A stretch of 64,000 bases of DNA from Holacanthus passer (GCA_025331565.1 JAFREQ010000047.1:2284001-2348000); one strand, 5' to 3'. Shown: positions 35,086 to 44,712, numbered from the stretch's first letter. Translations and numbers: made by a program. The notes: generated by a model from the sequence alone, not told the origin.

Positions 35086-37315
35086 CTGAGTCGCTATGTT
35101 CAGTTTGCTATTAAGAGGAGTGCCTGGCCAAGAGAGCTCTTGACTCTGACAGGCTCTCCATCTGCTGCACACACACACACACACACACATCCATCCTCTC
35201 TCCTGACCATCAGGCAGAATGAGGTGGATAAGTGTATAATTATGGGATGTTTATGACTGTGTTCCATCAGTTAGCAACAGTTTTACAATTATGTACTTCC
35301 AGGGTGTACAGAAATATTTTTGACATATTTAGAACTCAGGTGTGAATTTCTGTCAAATGATGCATCGTGAATGAAAACCCTGCACGCTGTGTAAACAATC
35401 TAAAGCAACAAATGCATTGCTAAGATGCACTGGGTGTGGTCTGAGAAAGCATTGTCCCTCTAAACTGTTTTAGCTTGTTGCTGCCCACTGCACCAAGAAC
35501 AAAGGACGATAAGAGTTGTGAGGCAGTTCTCTGAGTAACATGTCTAAGGCAGGTTTTCAGGTTTTGTAATAGTTGTATGTTTGTGGATGAGAAAAAAATG
35601 GCATAGATTACCCACAAGCCTATGTTTCAACAGGATGTGACACAGTATTATGAACACTAATATCTAATGCAATCCATCCATTCATGCAAGCCATCCAATT
35701 CAATGAGACTGTCCTCCCAGGAAAAAACGACAGCATCCATCGTTTCAGCAAGTGCCTCGAAATGACATGTATGTTTACAGTCAAGTGACAAAGCCCTCTG
35801 GAGACTGTAGTACGGCGAGAGCAAAGCAGGAAGTCAGGTCATGTTATTACAAAGTCCCGGTAGGGAGAAGGTCAGTGCGGATGGATTTGTCTGTAAAGCT
35901 TTGCTGTTTCCAACTGTGAGATAGAGTTGTGGGGGTTTTTTTTTAGCATGACCACAATCATTCCTTAACTGTTAATAAGTGTTTATTATTATAACTATGA
36001 CACTGTTTCTCTCAACCTAAGCTGTTTTTGTGCCTTAACTTGACCAATTTTAACCGATTTTGTTTTCAACAGTGACTTGTAACTGTTTTGGAGGACACAG
36101 ACAAACAGAAAGTGCTTGTGTCGTTCTTGAGTGGACAAACCACATATTTTGTCATTTAATTTGGAGGATAATTTGTGCTTTTTGCCACTCTTTAATCATC
36201 TTATATCTTTTGATCACAATTAAAAAGGAATTAAAACAAGAGCCTCACTTTACAAAGCAGGATGATATGAGAATGCTTTGTGTGTTTTCCCCTTCCTGAC
36301 GCTAAACAGTCTTCGTGTACTCAGAGTCGTGCAGCGTACAACCATCCCTAAAAATGCATTGGAACACAAACCCTGTGTTGTTTCTCTTTCCTCAGGAAGG
36401 TACAGTGAGTTTGCTCACAGGAAGGCTGTAATCTCACAGGTTTTATAAAGTGTGATCCTGCATAAATAGACATTTCTCCAAAAATCATTCTGGTTTGTTT
36501 TAGCGCTGCGTCGGTGCCAGGGGTAGCATAAAACCATTTCTTAGTGAAGCATACGGGGGAAACAAATCCAGGCAGCGCTTGTGTTCCTGCTGTTGCTCAA
36601 AAGAGAAGTGATGAAAGCCCTGTGTCTGGTGTGCGTGTTGGCTGGCCCAGGAAGGGAGGGGACGCATCACTGACAGCTACTTCTCTTTGTAAGAAGAAGA
36701 TGTTATTCCCCATTGAAACATTTGTTGAGTCAGACACAGTGTGCCTCTGTTGTGTCTTTGTGTGTTCGAATGTCTGTCTAAGTCATTGTAAAATCTCCAT
36801 GTGGTAACTGAAGAAAGAAGGGGATGTACGCATGATATATCTATTGATAATGTGCTGACTGCAAAGCACAGAGCTGCTCCATGCAAATGTATTATTCTGT
36901 TATCATCATGACCACATATATTTCTGCATATACTTCTTAATGGACTTTTTTTTTTTTTAAATCTTGCAGCTCAACTAGCAAAGTCTAAAAATATGACTAT
37001 GAGAATTTTGGGTACGTATTGTACCAAATGTCCCTCCATTTCCCTGCTTGTGTGGGTGAGTCTGTCTTTTAGTCTCTTTTTCATTCTGTAAACTCTCTCC
37101 TCTTCTGCCTCATCCAGGTGAGCCTGATGCACAACGGCTGGCCGGTGATTTCGGCGTTTGCCGGCGACCAGGATGTGACGCGCGAGGCGGCCAGCAATGG
37201 TGTTCTGATCCAGATGGAGAAGGGAGACCGGGCCTACCTCAAACTGGAGAGAGGAAACCTAATGGGAGGATGGAAATACTCCACCTTCTCCGGCTTCCTG
37301 GTGTTCCCCATGTAG
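18503..37315 (+). CDS. cbln1: Cerebellin-1 precursor, join(18503..18760,20002..20121,37118..37315)
   Basis: The spliced frame encodes 191 residues, close to the 193 of mammalian CBLN1. Residues 1-19 form a hydrophobic signal peptide ending Ala-Arg-Ala before the mature start QNETEP. Paired cysteines C32 and C36 match those that link trimers into hexamers. N21 (NET) and N77 (NRT) are N-glycosylation sequons. Residues 55-70 correspond to the processed cerebellin peptide. The remainder is a C1q/TNF-like jelly roll ending GFLVFPM. Cerebellin-1 is secreted by cerebellar granule cells and bridges presynaptic neurexin (through the N-terminal region) and postsynaptic GluD2 (through the C1q domain). 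The reported GluD2-contact positions are kept as Y120, R122 and D145. DPTGTALG and QMEKGDRAY favour Cbln1 over Cbln2 or Cbln4. A teleost duplicate such as cbln12 cannot be excluded without a tree. Confidence 0.93.
18761..20001 (+). other. cbln1: cbln1 intron 1
   Basis: A 1241-base phase-0 intron with GTAGGA donor and CAG acceptor. The middle (about 19190-19640) has few simple repeats and scattered CpGs, so could hold a regulatory element. The 3' end is an unusual tandem TTTC tract that supplies the polypyrimidine run. Confidence 0.9.
19947..19990 (+). repeat. (TTTC)n microsatellite serving as polypyrimidine tract
   Basis: Nine to ten TTTC-type units end 11 bases before exon 2 and are followed by ctgtctctcag. 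The tract is at once a variable microsatellite and the pyrimidine run of the intron 1 acceptor. Confidence 0.9.
20002..20121 (+). CDS. cbln1: cbln1 coding exon 2 (residues 87-126)
   Basis: A 120-base exon, exactly 40 codons, running from VLVNVGRNFD to VYNRQTIQ. It starts after tctctcag and ends cag before gtagcg, both phase 0. It encodes central strands of the C1q jelly roll, including FIAPRKGIYSF, typical of the family, and the VYNR loop (Y120, R122) reported to touch GluD2. Compared with mammalian CBLN1, a few surface residues differ (for example GRNFDEERSN). Confidence 0.94.
20215..20400 (+). promoter_or_regulatory. Candidate intronic regulatory element just after exon 2
   Basis: A CpG-rich island-like patch (gcgttaacagatgaaagcca, cgcccgccacccgccggccc) surrounds a homeodomain-like cluster, caatcataattaatcaatac, at 20306-20325. 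The contrast with AT-rich neighbours and the density of sites suggest an enhancer, or an outlying part of the promoter CpG island. This is inferred from composition only. Confidence 0.35.
20500..21600. other. Intron 2 sequence, no gene
   Basis: Short CA tracts at about 20544-20560 and 20606-20623. Otherwise AT-rich with homeodomain-type TAATTA motifs near 20920. No coding signal. Confidence 0.45.
21600..21900. repeat. Polypurine (GA-rich) low-complexity stretch
   Basis: The + strand is strongly purine-biased across about 270 bases, with GGGA, GAAA and GAGA units. Open frames on both strands here are composition artefacts. Confidence 0.8.
24213..25164 (-). mobile_element. Decayed hAT-type transposase fragment
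   Basis: Three minus-strand open pieces in different frames give transposase-like sequence. The piece at 25164-24973 and its frame-shifted continuation contain KFHNIRWSAW, like the RW motif of hAT proteins. The piece at 24832-24488 contains HFSVFDPSAWPQ, and the one at 24452-24216 contains LPSSTAACERGFTHLNITKQ, a clear hAT C-terminal dimerisation motif (S-S/T-A-x-C-E-R-x-F). Residues around these motifs resemble ZNF862-like hAT proteins in fish, from memory. At least two frameshifts separate the pieces, so no active protein results. It lies antisense within cbln1 intron 2. Terminal inverted repeats were not identified. Confidence 0.7.
25185..25237. repeat. (TA)n and (CA)n compound microsatellite
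   Basis: Alternating TA at about 25185-25222 passes into CA to 25237, just upstream, in its own sense, of the hAT relic. Confidence 0.85.
26648..26820 (+). repeat. Teleost interspersed repeat, family B, copy 1
   Basis: The order tcccctcacttttcctctag, tgtcaccatgaagttgatgc, tgtttcaacaactgttggat and cacattcatgtccccctgag matches a widespread fish repeat from memory. It also aligns with 49698-49815 in this window, same orientation, at roughly 70% by eye. No coding potential. Confidence 0.6.
26825..27230. other. Intron 2 sequence, no gene
   Basis: Nothing recognised between the family B repeat and the CT/CA microsatellite. Confidence 0.45.
27231..27301. repeat. (CT)n and (CA)n compound microsatellite
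   Basis: CT units at 27231-27248 pass into CA with regular CG interruptions to 27301. Confidence 0.95.
28818..28842. repeat. (TG)n microsatellite
   Basis: About twelve TG units with one TATG interruption. Confidence 0.9.
31975..32165. repeat. Polypurine A/G-rich low-complexity stretch
   Basis: Almost continuous purines on the + strand, A-richer than the promoter tract. Minus-strand frames read as Phe/Leu/Ser runs and are artefacts. Confidence 0.8.
32358..32384. repeat. (CT)n microsatellite
   Basis: About thirteen CT units with one extra T, inside intron 2. Confidence 0.9.
32532..32789. repeat. Cluster of (TG)n microsatellites
   Basis: TG-rich tracts at 32532-32576, 32634-32667 and 32761-32789 are separated by unique sequence. 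The second passes directly into one arm of the 27-bp inverted repeat. Confidence 0.9.
32668..32694 (+). repeat. 27-bp inverted repeat, left arm
   Basis: The 27 bases here (core accacagtctcatccttcca) are perfectly repeated in inverted orientation at 35010-35036. Each copy has the TG/CA tract on the same side of the unit, so the shared unit is the microsatellite plus this flank. It is probably two copies of one dispersed element. Confidence 0.85.
35010..35036 (-). repeat. 27-bp inverted repeat, right arm
   Basis: Exact reverse complement of 32668-32694, running directly into the (CA)n tract that starts at 35034. The loop between the arms is about 2.3 kb. Confidence 0.85.
35034..35083. repeat. 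(CA)n microsatellite
   Basis: About 25 uninterrupted CA units, joined to the right arm of the inverted repeat. Confidence 0.97.
35168..35189. repeat. (CA)n microsatellite
   Basis: About eleven CA units, 84 bases after the longer tract. Confidence 0.93.
37118..37315 (+). CDS. cbln1: cbln1 coding exon 3 (residues 127-191) with stop codon
   Basis: The exon follows tgcctcatccag and begins GTG AGC CTG, giving VSLMHNGWPV. It ends FSGFLVFPM then TAG at 37313-37315. It encodes the C-terminal C1q strands, including FAGDQDVTREAASNGVL and GNLMGGWKYSTFSG, the most conserved part of cerebellins, and D145, a reported GluD2 contact. From memory, only His131 and the final Met differ from the mammalian exon, which has Leu at both places. 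The first bases, gtgagc, happen to look like a splice donor, but the frame runs on cleanly. Confidence 0.95.
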   Translation: MSLMHNGWPVISAFAGDQDVTREAASNGVLIQMEKGDRAYLKLERGNLMGGWKYSTFSGFLVFPM

Positions 37316-38338
37316 AGGAAGAGGGAGAGGAAGAGAAGGAGGAGGAGCAGGGGTTGGAAACGAAGGAGGAGGAGCTGGTGGAGGATGGAAAGTGCGATGA
37401 TGATGGAGAAAAGGCAGATGGAGGAAGAAGAGGGCCGTGGGAAAGAGAAAAGGACATGAATGAGATGGAAAAGAAGAAAAAGAAAGAAGAGGAAATGTGA
37501 CAACAGAGTCTGTTCGGGACGCTGCAGAGGGAGGAGGGAAGAGGAAGGATGAGAGATGTGAGAGAGACAGAACGATTATACGAGGGTCAAAATAAGAGAA
37601 GATTTATGAAGCCAGTACATGAAAGTGTATGGCCAGCTTCTTCACTTCCCTTCCTCCTTTCATCCATCCTTTCATCCATCCTTTCCTCCCTGTTTTCTCT
37701 GTGGGTTGACTGCAGCTTTGGACAGCCAAAACTTTTTTTATTCTCTGCTGAAAGACGCAATTGATCATTTATATGTTCCAGAGTGTTCTAAAGCCCGAGT
37801 GTAACGTCCCCTCCCCTCCTCCACATTCATTCATTCAATCATTAATTCATCGACCTCTATCAACATAAGCTTTGAAGAATGTTTCTTGAAGAACTGCTCC
37901 CCACATCTCCTGTTTGCTGTGGCCATATTTGTAGGTTTTTTTTCCAGGCTTGACATAAATTGCACTGATTTTGGATCAGCCTCTACCCCAAAGCCAAACT
38001 AGAATTTTTATAGGGGAAACACTTAACTCTGATCACAAAATCAGGTGCTCGAGACACATTTACATTCCCTGTAAAGCTGTGTTTTATAGTCATCATAATA
38101 ATTATTGGCTCTTTAGAAACTTTTTTCTTGAAAGACACGTCTGTTTCTCCCCTCTTCCCCTCTCTCTCTCCTATCCATTTCTTTCCACAGTCTTTTCATA
38201 TTTTCTGTCTTCTTTGTCTTCAGATCAGATGACTTGATTTCTCACAACAACTAGCTGAAAACATGCTCACCAGCTGTGAGCATCAAATATGACTCCTGAT
38301 CTAAGATAGTCAACCCTGGCGCCAATACAACAAATAAA
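37316..38338 (+). other. cbln1: Predicted cbln1 3' UTR
   Basis: The first 185 bases after the stop are strongly purine-rich (GAGGAAGA units), followed by mixed AT-rich sequence. The extent is set by the first AATAAA I noticed, at 38333. The actual cleavage site and alternative UTR ends are unknown. Open frames here lack family similarity. Confidence 0.5.
38333..38338 (+). terminator. cbln1: Candidate cbln1 polyadenylation signal AATAAA
   Basis: A canonical AATAAA about 1.02 kb after the stop codon. TG-rich sequence about 40 bases beyond (atatgttgttgtaaaatg) could act as a downstream element. Not tested against transcripts. Confidence 0.4.
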
Positions 38339-38344
38339 TCTAAT

Positions 38345-39930
38345 GACTTGTGCAAAAAACATGCAAAATATAAACCATACAATATGTTGTTGTAAAATGC
38401 CTCCTAGAAACTGTAATTCTTAGACTACTAGTTTGCAACAGCAAATACATTTTGAAAGAAAGGTAATGCTGACCAACATATATTCTTTTTCAAAATAATG
38501 AGGAAACATTAATCAACTAATGGCCAAGTGACAAAGTGTTGAATATCTGCTCCTTGTAACTAATGTATGATTCAGCATTTTTAGGGTTATGTTTCGACAC
38601 TCACAGCATCTAGGAAGAGATCATGGTCTTGGTTAAACAGTCACTTGGGAGCAGCAGAAATATGTTGTGAACACAACATGGACGTATTGTCACGTTTAAG
38701 GTTGATATGGTGGACGTATTAGCAGACAAGCCCTTGCTGCTTATTTATACATCCAGCACCGGATCTGTCCACCTGACGATTGTAAGTACGAATGTAAGTC
38801 CAATATGCACTCTCTTTTAGCTCAGTATTTACCCTCCACCAACTCCCGGAGGAAATATTTGACTCTTTAGGTGCTAAATGCTCCGCTGTGTTCAGCAGCT
38901 AGTCGCTTACTGTGTCTACCATTTGGTGCTGAGCAGGAAGTGTACAGAGGGTTATTAGAGCTTTGTAGCTGAAAACAGCTGCCTGCTTCACCATGAGAGC
39001 AGTGAGAGTGATCCAGAGCAGTAAAAGCTGCAGGCCAGACAGCTGAACACTGAGCTGAAACAAGGAGAAGAGCTGCAGACCTCTGCAAGCACTCGATTTT
39101 GTTATTTTAAAAATATCTATTGCATCCTCTTTAAATATTGGAAAAGTCAAAAGCAACTTGAAGGACGAGACATGATTGATTCATAACTGAAACCACAATG
39201 TTTCACTTACTTTGTGTTCTTGTTAGCTAAAACTGACCACACTACAAATGCTGCTGTCCGGTGCTTTGTAGGCACATAAATGTAACGCTTCCTACTAGGG
39301 CTGTCGATCAATTTAAACAAAGTCACTAATTAATCGCACAATTTGCTGATTGATTGATTTATCGCAATTAATCACTTTTTGTTCTTCTGAAGCTTGTTAA
39401 TGGTTATTTAAATTTAAAATCACATGGTTAACTTCTCCTTGATTTTCCATTCTTACGCAACATCTAAAGAATGATGATCACGTGCCTCAACAACTGTGGC
39501 ACTACTTCCTACACAGAATCCACGCAGCAATTACTTTTCTGTACAAAATGTAATCAGGAAAATGAGTGTATAAAGACAGTATAAGTGTATAAGTGTAAGG
39601 AGACAGGAGGGGACAGAGCTGCAAACTAAATTTTTTCAGGAAACTTGAAGATTTAAAATGAACACGCTTTTAGCTAGCAACATCTTTCAAAAAGCTCTAT
39701 AGAAAAAAGTGAAATGGAAAATTTTACATTTCCACTGTACCGAAAATACAACAGTAATTTCAGATATACAGTTAAATGTAGATGACACGATAAAACCTCA
39801 TCCAGTCTCCAGCCATGTACTCAATACTTAAGCGTGACTCTTGTGACGATGTCTAATGAACCAATCAGCTGCACTGATACAAGTCACACAGTCACACAGA
39901 AAGTATTGCTACACCCTGCTCCTTCAGTGT
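38345..39930. other. Downstream intergenic sequence, possible hAT-like MITE
   Basis: No gene found. At 39296-39420 a block beginning ctagggctgtcgatcaattt with repeated taatcgca/gcaattaatc motifs resembles non-autonomous hAT-like repeats of fish, from memory. Ends were not defined. Confidence 0.35.
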
Positions 39931-40290
39931 TTTTATTATCTCTCTGGCAGCCACGCAAACATTCAAATTGGCCTCCATCCTATCCTACCATCCTTTGTCC
40001 ACACCTTCATCTCCCCGCCCTCAGTCTGTTTTTCAGATTCCTACCCCTCCCTCTCCAGGATCCTCTTCGCTCTTCGACTATGCTGTTTACCCACAAGTGC
40101 AGATTTCTCTCTCTTCCTGTTTTGTATACCTCTGTTAGCCCCTCACTCACCTCTCTCTCTTCCTTTCCTAAATGGTCCATCTACCTGTCCTTCCTCATGT
40201 CTGTTATCTGCTGCTGTACTCGTTTGCCTCCCAGCACAGATCCTTCCTTGCTTTTCTTCAATGTTGGACTTTGGACACTGAAACCAACTT
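39930..40290. repeat. Pyrimidine-rich low-complexity stretch
   Basis: C/T-rich + strand. The overlapping frames of 157 and 141 codons have no domain, and their Ser/Leu/Pro/Phe composition follows from the base bias. Confidence 0.6.
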
Positions 40291-40302
40291 ACAACCACGA
40301 AC

Positions 40303-40305
<3 letters not shown>

Positions 40306-40362
<57 letters not shown>

Positions 40363-40370
40363 GTATACAT
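40306..40370. repeat. (AT)n microsatellite
   Basis: About 25 uninterrupted AT units to 40356, then degenerate TATG units. Confidence 0.95.
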
Positions 40371-40706
40371 TTACACAGTATATATACAAATGGATATATA
40401 AATATATCGAAATTTAAGCCACCATTTCTATTCTACTGGTATTATGATGATAATAATGATAATACTAATACTGAAAACTGAATCTGGTTGATGACTATAA
40501 TATCTGTATTTCCGTACTTCAGTGTTATATAAAAGAAAAAAATATTCTAAGAGAAACTTACTAGTGATTGTGTGTGGAAATCTGAGGCTGCCGTTCTGCT
40601 CTTCTGATTAAAAACATGCTTCTTGTTTTTGTTTTGGGTCAAACCAAGTTGTGGCTAAAAAGCTGAGACTAGTACTTATATAAAAAACCTACAGCTAAAA
40701 AGGACT

Positions 40707-40719
40707 TTTATTATTATTA

Positions 40720-40755
<36 letters not shown>
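40707..40755. repeat. (TTA)n microsatellite
   Basis: TTA/ATT trinucleotide tract with a T-run interruption near 40720. Confidence 0.93.
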
Positions 40756-40939
40756 CAATCAATCAAATCAATTTATCTACTGTTTTCTTATTTATTTGCT
40801 CTGATGAAATCAATAAAATTTAAATGGTACTTTTATTTTTCTTAAACCTACTTTAAGCCTGGCCTGGCACTTGATTTTGTTGAAGCTGGCATAACTTCTG
40901 AAAGCAACCAGAAACACACACAGCCCCAGGTGCGTCGAT

Positions 40940-41167
40940 GTGTGTAATGGTGGGTGGTGTCTTCTCTTTTCTTCACATCTCTGCGGATCTTTACTCAATC
41001 ACTCCCACACTGTATCGCTTCATCTTTTTATTCCTCCATTCATCTTTTTTCTTCCTCTTTTTCTCCAAAGTCAGATGCTTAGGGTTCCTTTTTTCTTTGC
41101 TTCCTCTGTCCCTCTTTGTCCTGGTCCCTCTTAACTTTCTCTCTCATTCTTCCTTTTCCATCTCTCT

Positions 41168-41213
<46 letters not shown>

Positions 41214-41580
41214 ACTCTGTTGGTTTTTAAGATTTTGTGGTTCGTTTCTCTCCAGACTCTAATGAGCTCCAGGGGGAAAATTAGAGCTGGAATAACAAGC
41301 AAACATCAACATCATCTACGGCTCTTCCTCCAGATCCCTCCTTTCTCCGGCTCTTCCTTCTTTTCCCCCTTCATCTGACTTCATTTCTTCTCTTTGTGTC
41401 TGGCTTTTCTGCTGCTTGATTTTCCTGCTTCTTTTACACGTCTTCTTCTTTCCAGTTTTCCTTTGTTTCCCATCTTTGACCTGCTGACCTCTTCCCCTTT
41501 GCTCAGACCCGTCTCAGTGGCGCTTCCTTTCTTCCACAGTCCCTTTTTCTCTAAGCTCACACAGTTTTGTTTTTTTTTAA
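40940..41580. repeat. Pyrimidine-rich region with (CT)n core at 41159-41211
   Basis: Long C/T-biased sequence on the + strand enclosing about 20 uninterrupted CT units. A 146-codon open frame across it is low complexity and not a gene. Confidence 0.8.
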
Positions 41581-41784
41581 AACTTCCCTCTTAACTGCCA
41601 GATTGGCACAAATATAAGACAACGATTTTACTCTTAATTACTTTGGAAAAAGTGGAGCTGTCTTACTTTCCATGGGAAGCTTTCAACAATCTCTCTCTCT
41701 GTCACTGTCTGTCTCTCTATTTTTGGTCAAAAGGCAGTAAGATCTAAGCAGCAAAATAGATTTGCTTAAGAGTTTTGCTTTTTA

Positions 41785-42075
41785 AGAGTTAGATGAGAAG
41801 ATCGACACCCTTCTCATATCTGTGCGAAAAATATGAACAGCCAGCAGACGCACGAGGAGGAACAGCGAGCCTACCAGTGCCTCTACAGTTTGCTAATTAA
41901 CACATTGGTTCTAGTTTGTTTAATCCTAGAAATGCTTGCTGTTTCCATCTCTTTCTGGTCTTTATGCTAAGCTACGCTAACAGGCTGTGACTGTACCCTC
42001 ATATCTACCGGACTGACATGGGAGTGGCATTAAACTGCTCTTTTAACTTTTGACAAGAAAGTGAATAAGCGTAAG
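41785..42075. mobile_element. Foldback-type non-autonomous element (MITE), diverged
   Basis: The left part (gttagatgagaagatcgaca, ttctcatatctgtgcgaaaa, acagccagcag) and the reverse complement of the right part (caggctgtgactgtaccctc, atatctaccggactgacatg, ggagtggcat) are recognisable as two diverged arms of the same sequence. I recall the arrangement from a teleost repeat whose ends read gaaagcgaataagcgta, seen here as gaaagtgaataagcgtaagt at 42058-42077. No transposase frame. Confidence 0.55.
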
Positions 42076-42079
42076 TGTG

Positions 42080-43300
42080 AGCAAACATTCAATGCTGCCA
42101 TTTTTCTGATGGGGAGAATCTTTCAAGAGGACATGGAAGATTAACCAGTTCATTATTTTATTTTAATATGTTTCCATTACAAACTTTACATTTGGAGGAT
42201 GAAACTAGCAAATATTTGACATTTTTGCTTAAATGACTGAGGACTGTTGGTCAACATATGAATCCATTGGCTAATGCTGATTTTTGAGGTCATAAAGTTA
42301 CAATGATTCCAGATTAAGATGGCCGCCACAAAGATTCAGTACATCTACATTTCGAAATTATAAATCTTAATGAAGAGTACTACCAGAGTGAGCTCTGCCA
42401 TCAGTTACATTAGCACGTACACTTCTAAAACATTTACATTGAAACATAAGTTAACAATATCATAAATGCCTCTTGCTTATAATAATAATATTGCACTCTG
42501 GACTAAACAAAGATTTTTATATTAGACCTTCCTTGTAAATAATGTTTGCCTCTTTGTGTGGCTACTTATATTGATAATTGATTGTCATTATGTGCATTTG
42601 ATTAATCACATGTAATGCGTTCCATTGTAGGCTTGTTGATGTCCCTTAAGCAGAGATCAGACCACACGATATCAGCCAAATAATGGCCCAGCCCAACTGA
42701 TCAGGGTGTCAGGAATAATAAGAGGAAGAAAACCCACAAAGCAGCAGGGAGCCTCACAACATTGCGACTATAAACGTAGCAAAGAAAAAGAGCAATCATA
42801 TTTTATTTAATTCCACTGATCTTTTAACAGTTTGACTTTAATGCTTATGTCAGGAGCATTTTACCAAATTAGTCTCACCTGTGCACACTATCCCCTCTTT
42901 CTAATAAAAAAGACCAGACAGAGACACTGATACATATCACAGTGTTTCAAAGGTGCTAAACAGACCATATCTACCTTCTTTTATTTACACTGTTTCTTAT
43001 CTTCAAAAAGTCTCTATCCAAAAACAAGTGCTGCATAAAGGAGGGGGTGGTGGTTCTATAATCAAACTTTTTTTTACATTCATGCTGATACATTTTCTTT
43101 TTTTTTGTTTGTAGAAATCTGTTAACATTATTGCCACTGCAACAATGTGTGTGTGTATATATGATGTGTGTGATTCTGTATGTGTGTTCTTGTCCCTCAC
43201 AGCAGCAGGTCCGTCCAGGGGCCTTGTCCTCAAGCAGTAATTTGATTGTGGCAGAGCGAGGGAGACATAATTGTCTGCAGCAGGTCACTGCATAGTGAAC
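42080..43300. other. Intergenic sequence, no gene seen
   Basis: AT-rich with no open frame of note and nothing else recognised. Confidence 0.45.
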
Positions 43301-43302
43301 AG

Positions 43303-43325
43303 TTGTGTGTGTGTGTGTGTGTGTG
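43303..43325. repeat. (GT)n microsatellite
   Basis: About eleven GT units. Confidence 0.93.
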
Positions 43326-43410
43326 GTGTTTGTTCTCTCCTATGTCCTCCCCACCATTGTCTGCTACACTACACTTTCCTCCTCTTTGTTCCTTTCCTAT
43401 CATCTTCTTT

Positions 43411-43484
43411 CTTCCTCTCCTCCTCTCCTCCTCTCTCCTCTCCTCTCCTCTCCTCTGTCCTCCCCTCTCCCTCCTCTCCTCTCA
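43411..43484. repeat. (CTCCT)n pyrimidine minisatellite
   Basis: Variants of ctcct and tcctc repeat across about 75 bases with few interruptions. Confidence 0.88.
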
Positions 43485-43580
43485 ATGTCAACAGAAAGCT
43501 GACAGTTGGGTCTGATGCAGCATTATATTTTCAGCTGTATGGAAATGTGCACACACTTATTTACAGTTGCCAAGAGCGCG

Positions 43581-43583
43581 CGC

Positions 43584-43616
<33 letters not shown>
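43581..43616. repeat. (CA)n microsatellite preceded by (GC)n
   Basis: A short gcgcgcgc run at 43576-43583 passes into about 17 CA units. Alternating purine-pyrimidine sequence of this kind can adopt Z-DNA. Confidence 0.93.
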
Positions 43617-43619
<3 letters not shown>

Positions 43620-44712
43620 CCTGCTGCTATACACACTTTTGCCCTGATGCCCTCTCACTCCAGCCAGATGGGCATGAAGGCAAATAGACAGCCAACAAGA
43701 AAGACCGGTAGAGAGCGAGTCCGACTGACATCTCGACGGGAAAAACAACAGACCAGCAATTCTCCTGTCCCAATGACAGATAACCTTTGACCTCTGCCAA
43801 ACTCACCCACTCCTCAGGTCACACACTCTCACACATCCATGGTTGCTTTATCTCTACCATTTTCAGATCATCTGACACAGAGTCCCTAAAGCCCTCCCCT
43901 TCTTCTCACCCCATGTCACTCAAACGAAACTTGCTGGCACCAAGACGGAGAGACAAATTATGTAAATCCTTGTCTGCTGTTTCAGACAGTTCAGAACACA
44001 GTAAAATATGACACACATGTAGGTGCGTACAGGCAGTGTGTGTAAATGTTCCACTGCTGACTTTATGCATGTGAGGGAACAGGTCTGTTTCACATCAGAA
44101 GTGAAAACATCAGTTAAGTATGTGACAGTAAAGAGAGTCGACTGAAAATCTTTCTCCCAAGTAAAAACTACAGATCCCATGTAGGCTGTATTTGTTCTCT
44201 ATTCTTGGGATTGTAGAATTAACACCTGCATCACAAGGGAATACAGTATTAGATTTAACCAAACAAAAAATAAGTATTATGTTTGCTAATGCCATGTGTC
44301 TATTGCGTTTAAATGTTGGATTTATGGTCAAAAACATGTGAGTGCAAAAAATGTAGATTACATCTGTATAAGTAACAACACAGCAATCTGGCCTGGCAGA
44401 TATCAAGCACAGCTCCTAGTTCCTACATGCCATGGATTCAAATCCACAAGCCTCTGCTCTGAAATCAAATTCGCTGCTGGTCAGGAACAAATCAAACATC
44501 TCTGCTTCCACTGCAGTAATAGCTCAGCACATAAATCAGCTGGCGTCAAAGCAGATTGTCAATGATGAGAACATCCAGGAAAATGCAGAATTGTTTTTGA
44601 ATGTTCACTCGTCGCCCAAACACAAAATAAACTGAGATAAACTATCACTGTTGCTAATGTTCTTAAAAAAAACATTTTTCAAATATTTGCTGTATTGCCT
44701 ACCAAGAATATA
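43620..44712. other. Intergenic sequence, no gene seen
   Basis: Several overlapping open frames of 65-98 codons but no motif, signal peptide or splice context to support any of them. Confidence 0.45.

Larger units (their letters stand above)
20122..37117 (+). other. cbln1: cbln1 intron 2, about 17 kb
   Basis: The donor is GTAGCG at 20122 and the acceptor is catccag ending at 37117, phase 0. The 16,996-base intron makes up about 90% of the distance from start to stop codon. I recall the mammalian gene as compact, a few kb in total, so this looks expanded. It holds an antisense hAT relic (24.2-25.2 kb), an old teleost repeat (26.65 kb), many TG and TA microsatellites, a spaced 27-bp inverted repeat (32668 and 35010) and purine-rich patches. 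No additional exon with family similarity was found. Stretches not listed separately (22.0-24.2, 28.9-31.9, 33.0-34.9, 35.2-37.0 kb) show no recognisable feature. Confidence 0.85.

Noticed and set aside
37316..37459. Possible stop-codon readthrough extension of cbln1 (about 47 Arg/Lys/Glu-rich codons)
   Set aside because: The frame is open only because the 3' UTR is purine-rich. Cerebellins end at the Phe-Pro-Leu/Met position, and the stop context is not a known readthrough context.
37270..37500. 76-codon acidic open frame overlapping the end of cbln1
   Set aside because: Another frame of the same purine-rich DNA, Glu/Lys runs only. It overlaps the conserved exon out of frame.
39834..40307. 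157-codon plus-strand open frame
   Set aside because: Pyrimidine-rich DNA; an overlapping frame of similar length in the same stretch shows that openness is due to composition.
44420..44460. tRNA-like string (atggattcaaatccac)
   Set aside because: Resembles a T-arm sequence, but I see no matching acceptor stem, D-arm or anticodon arm around it.
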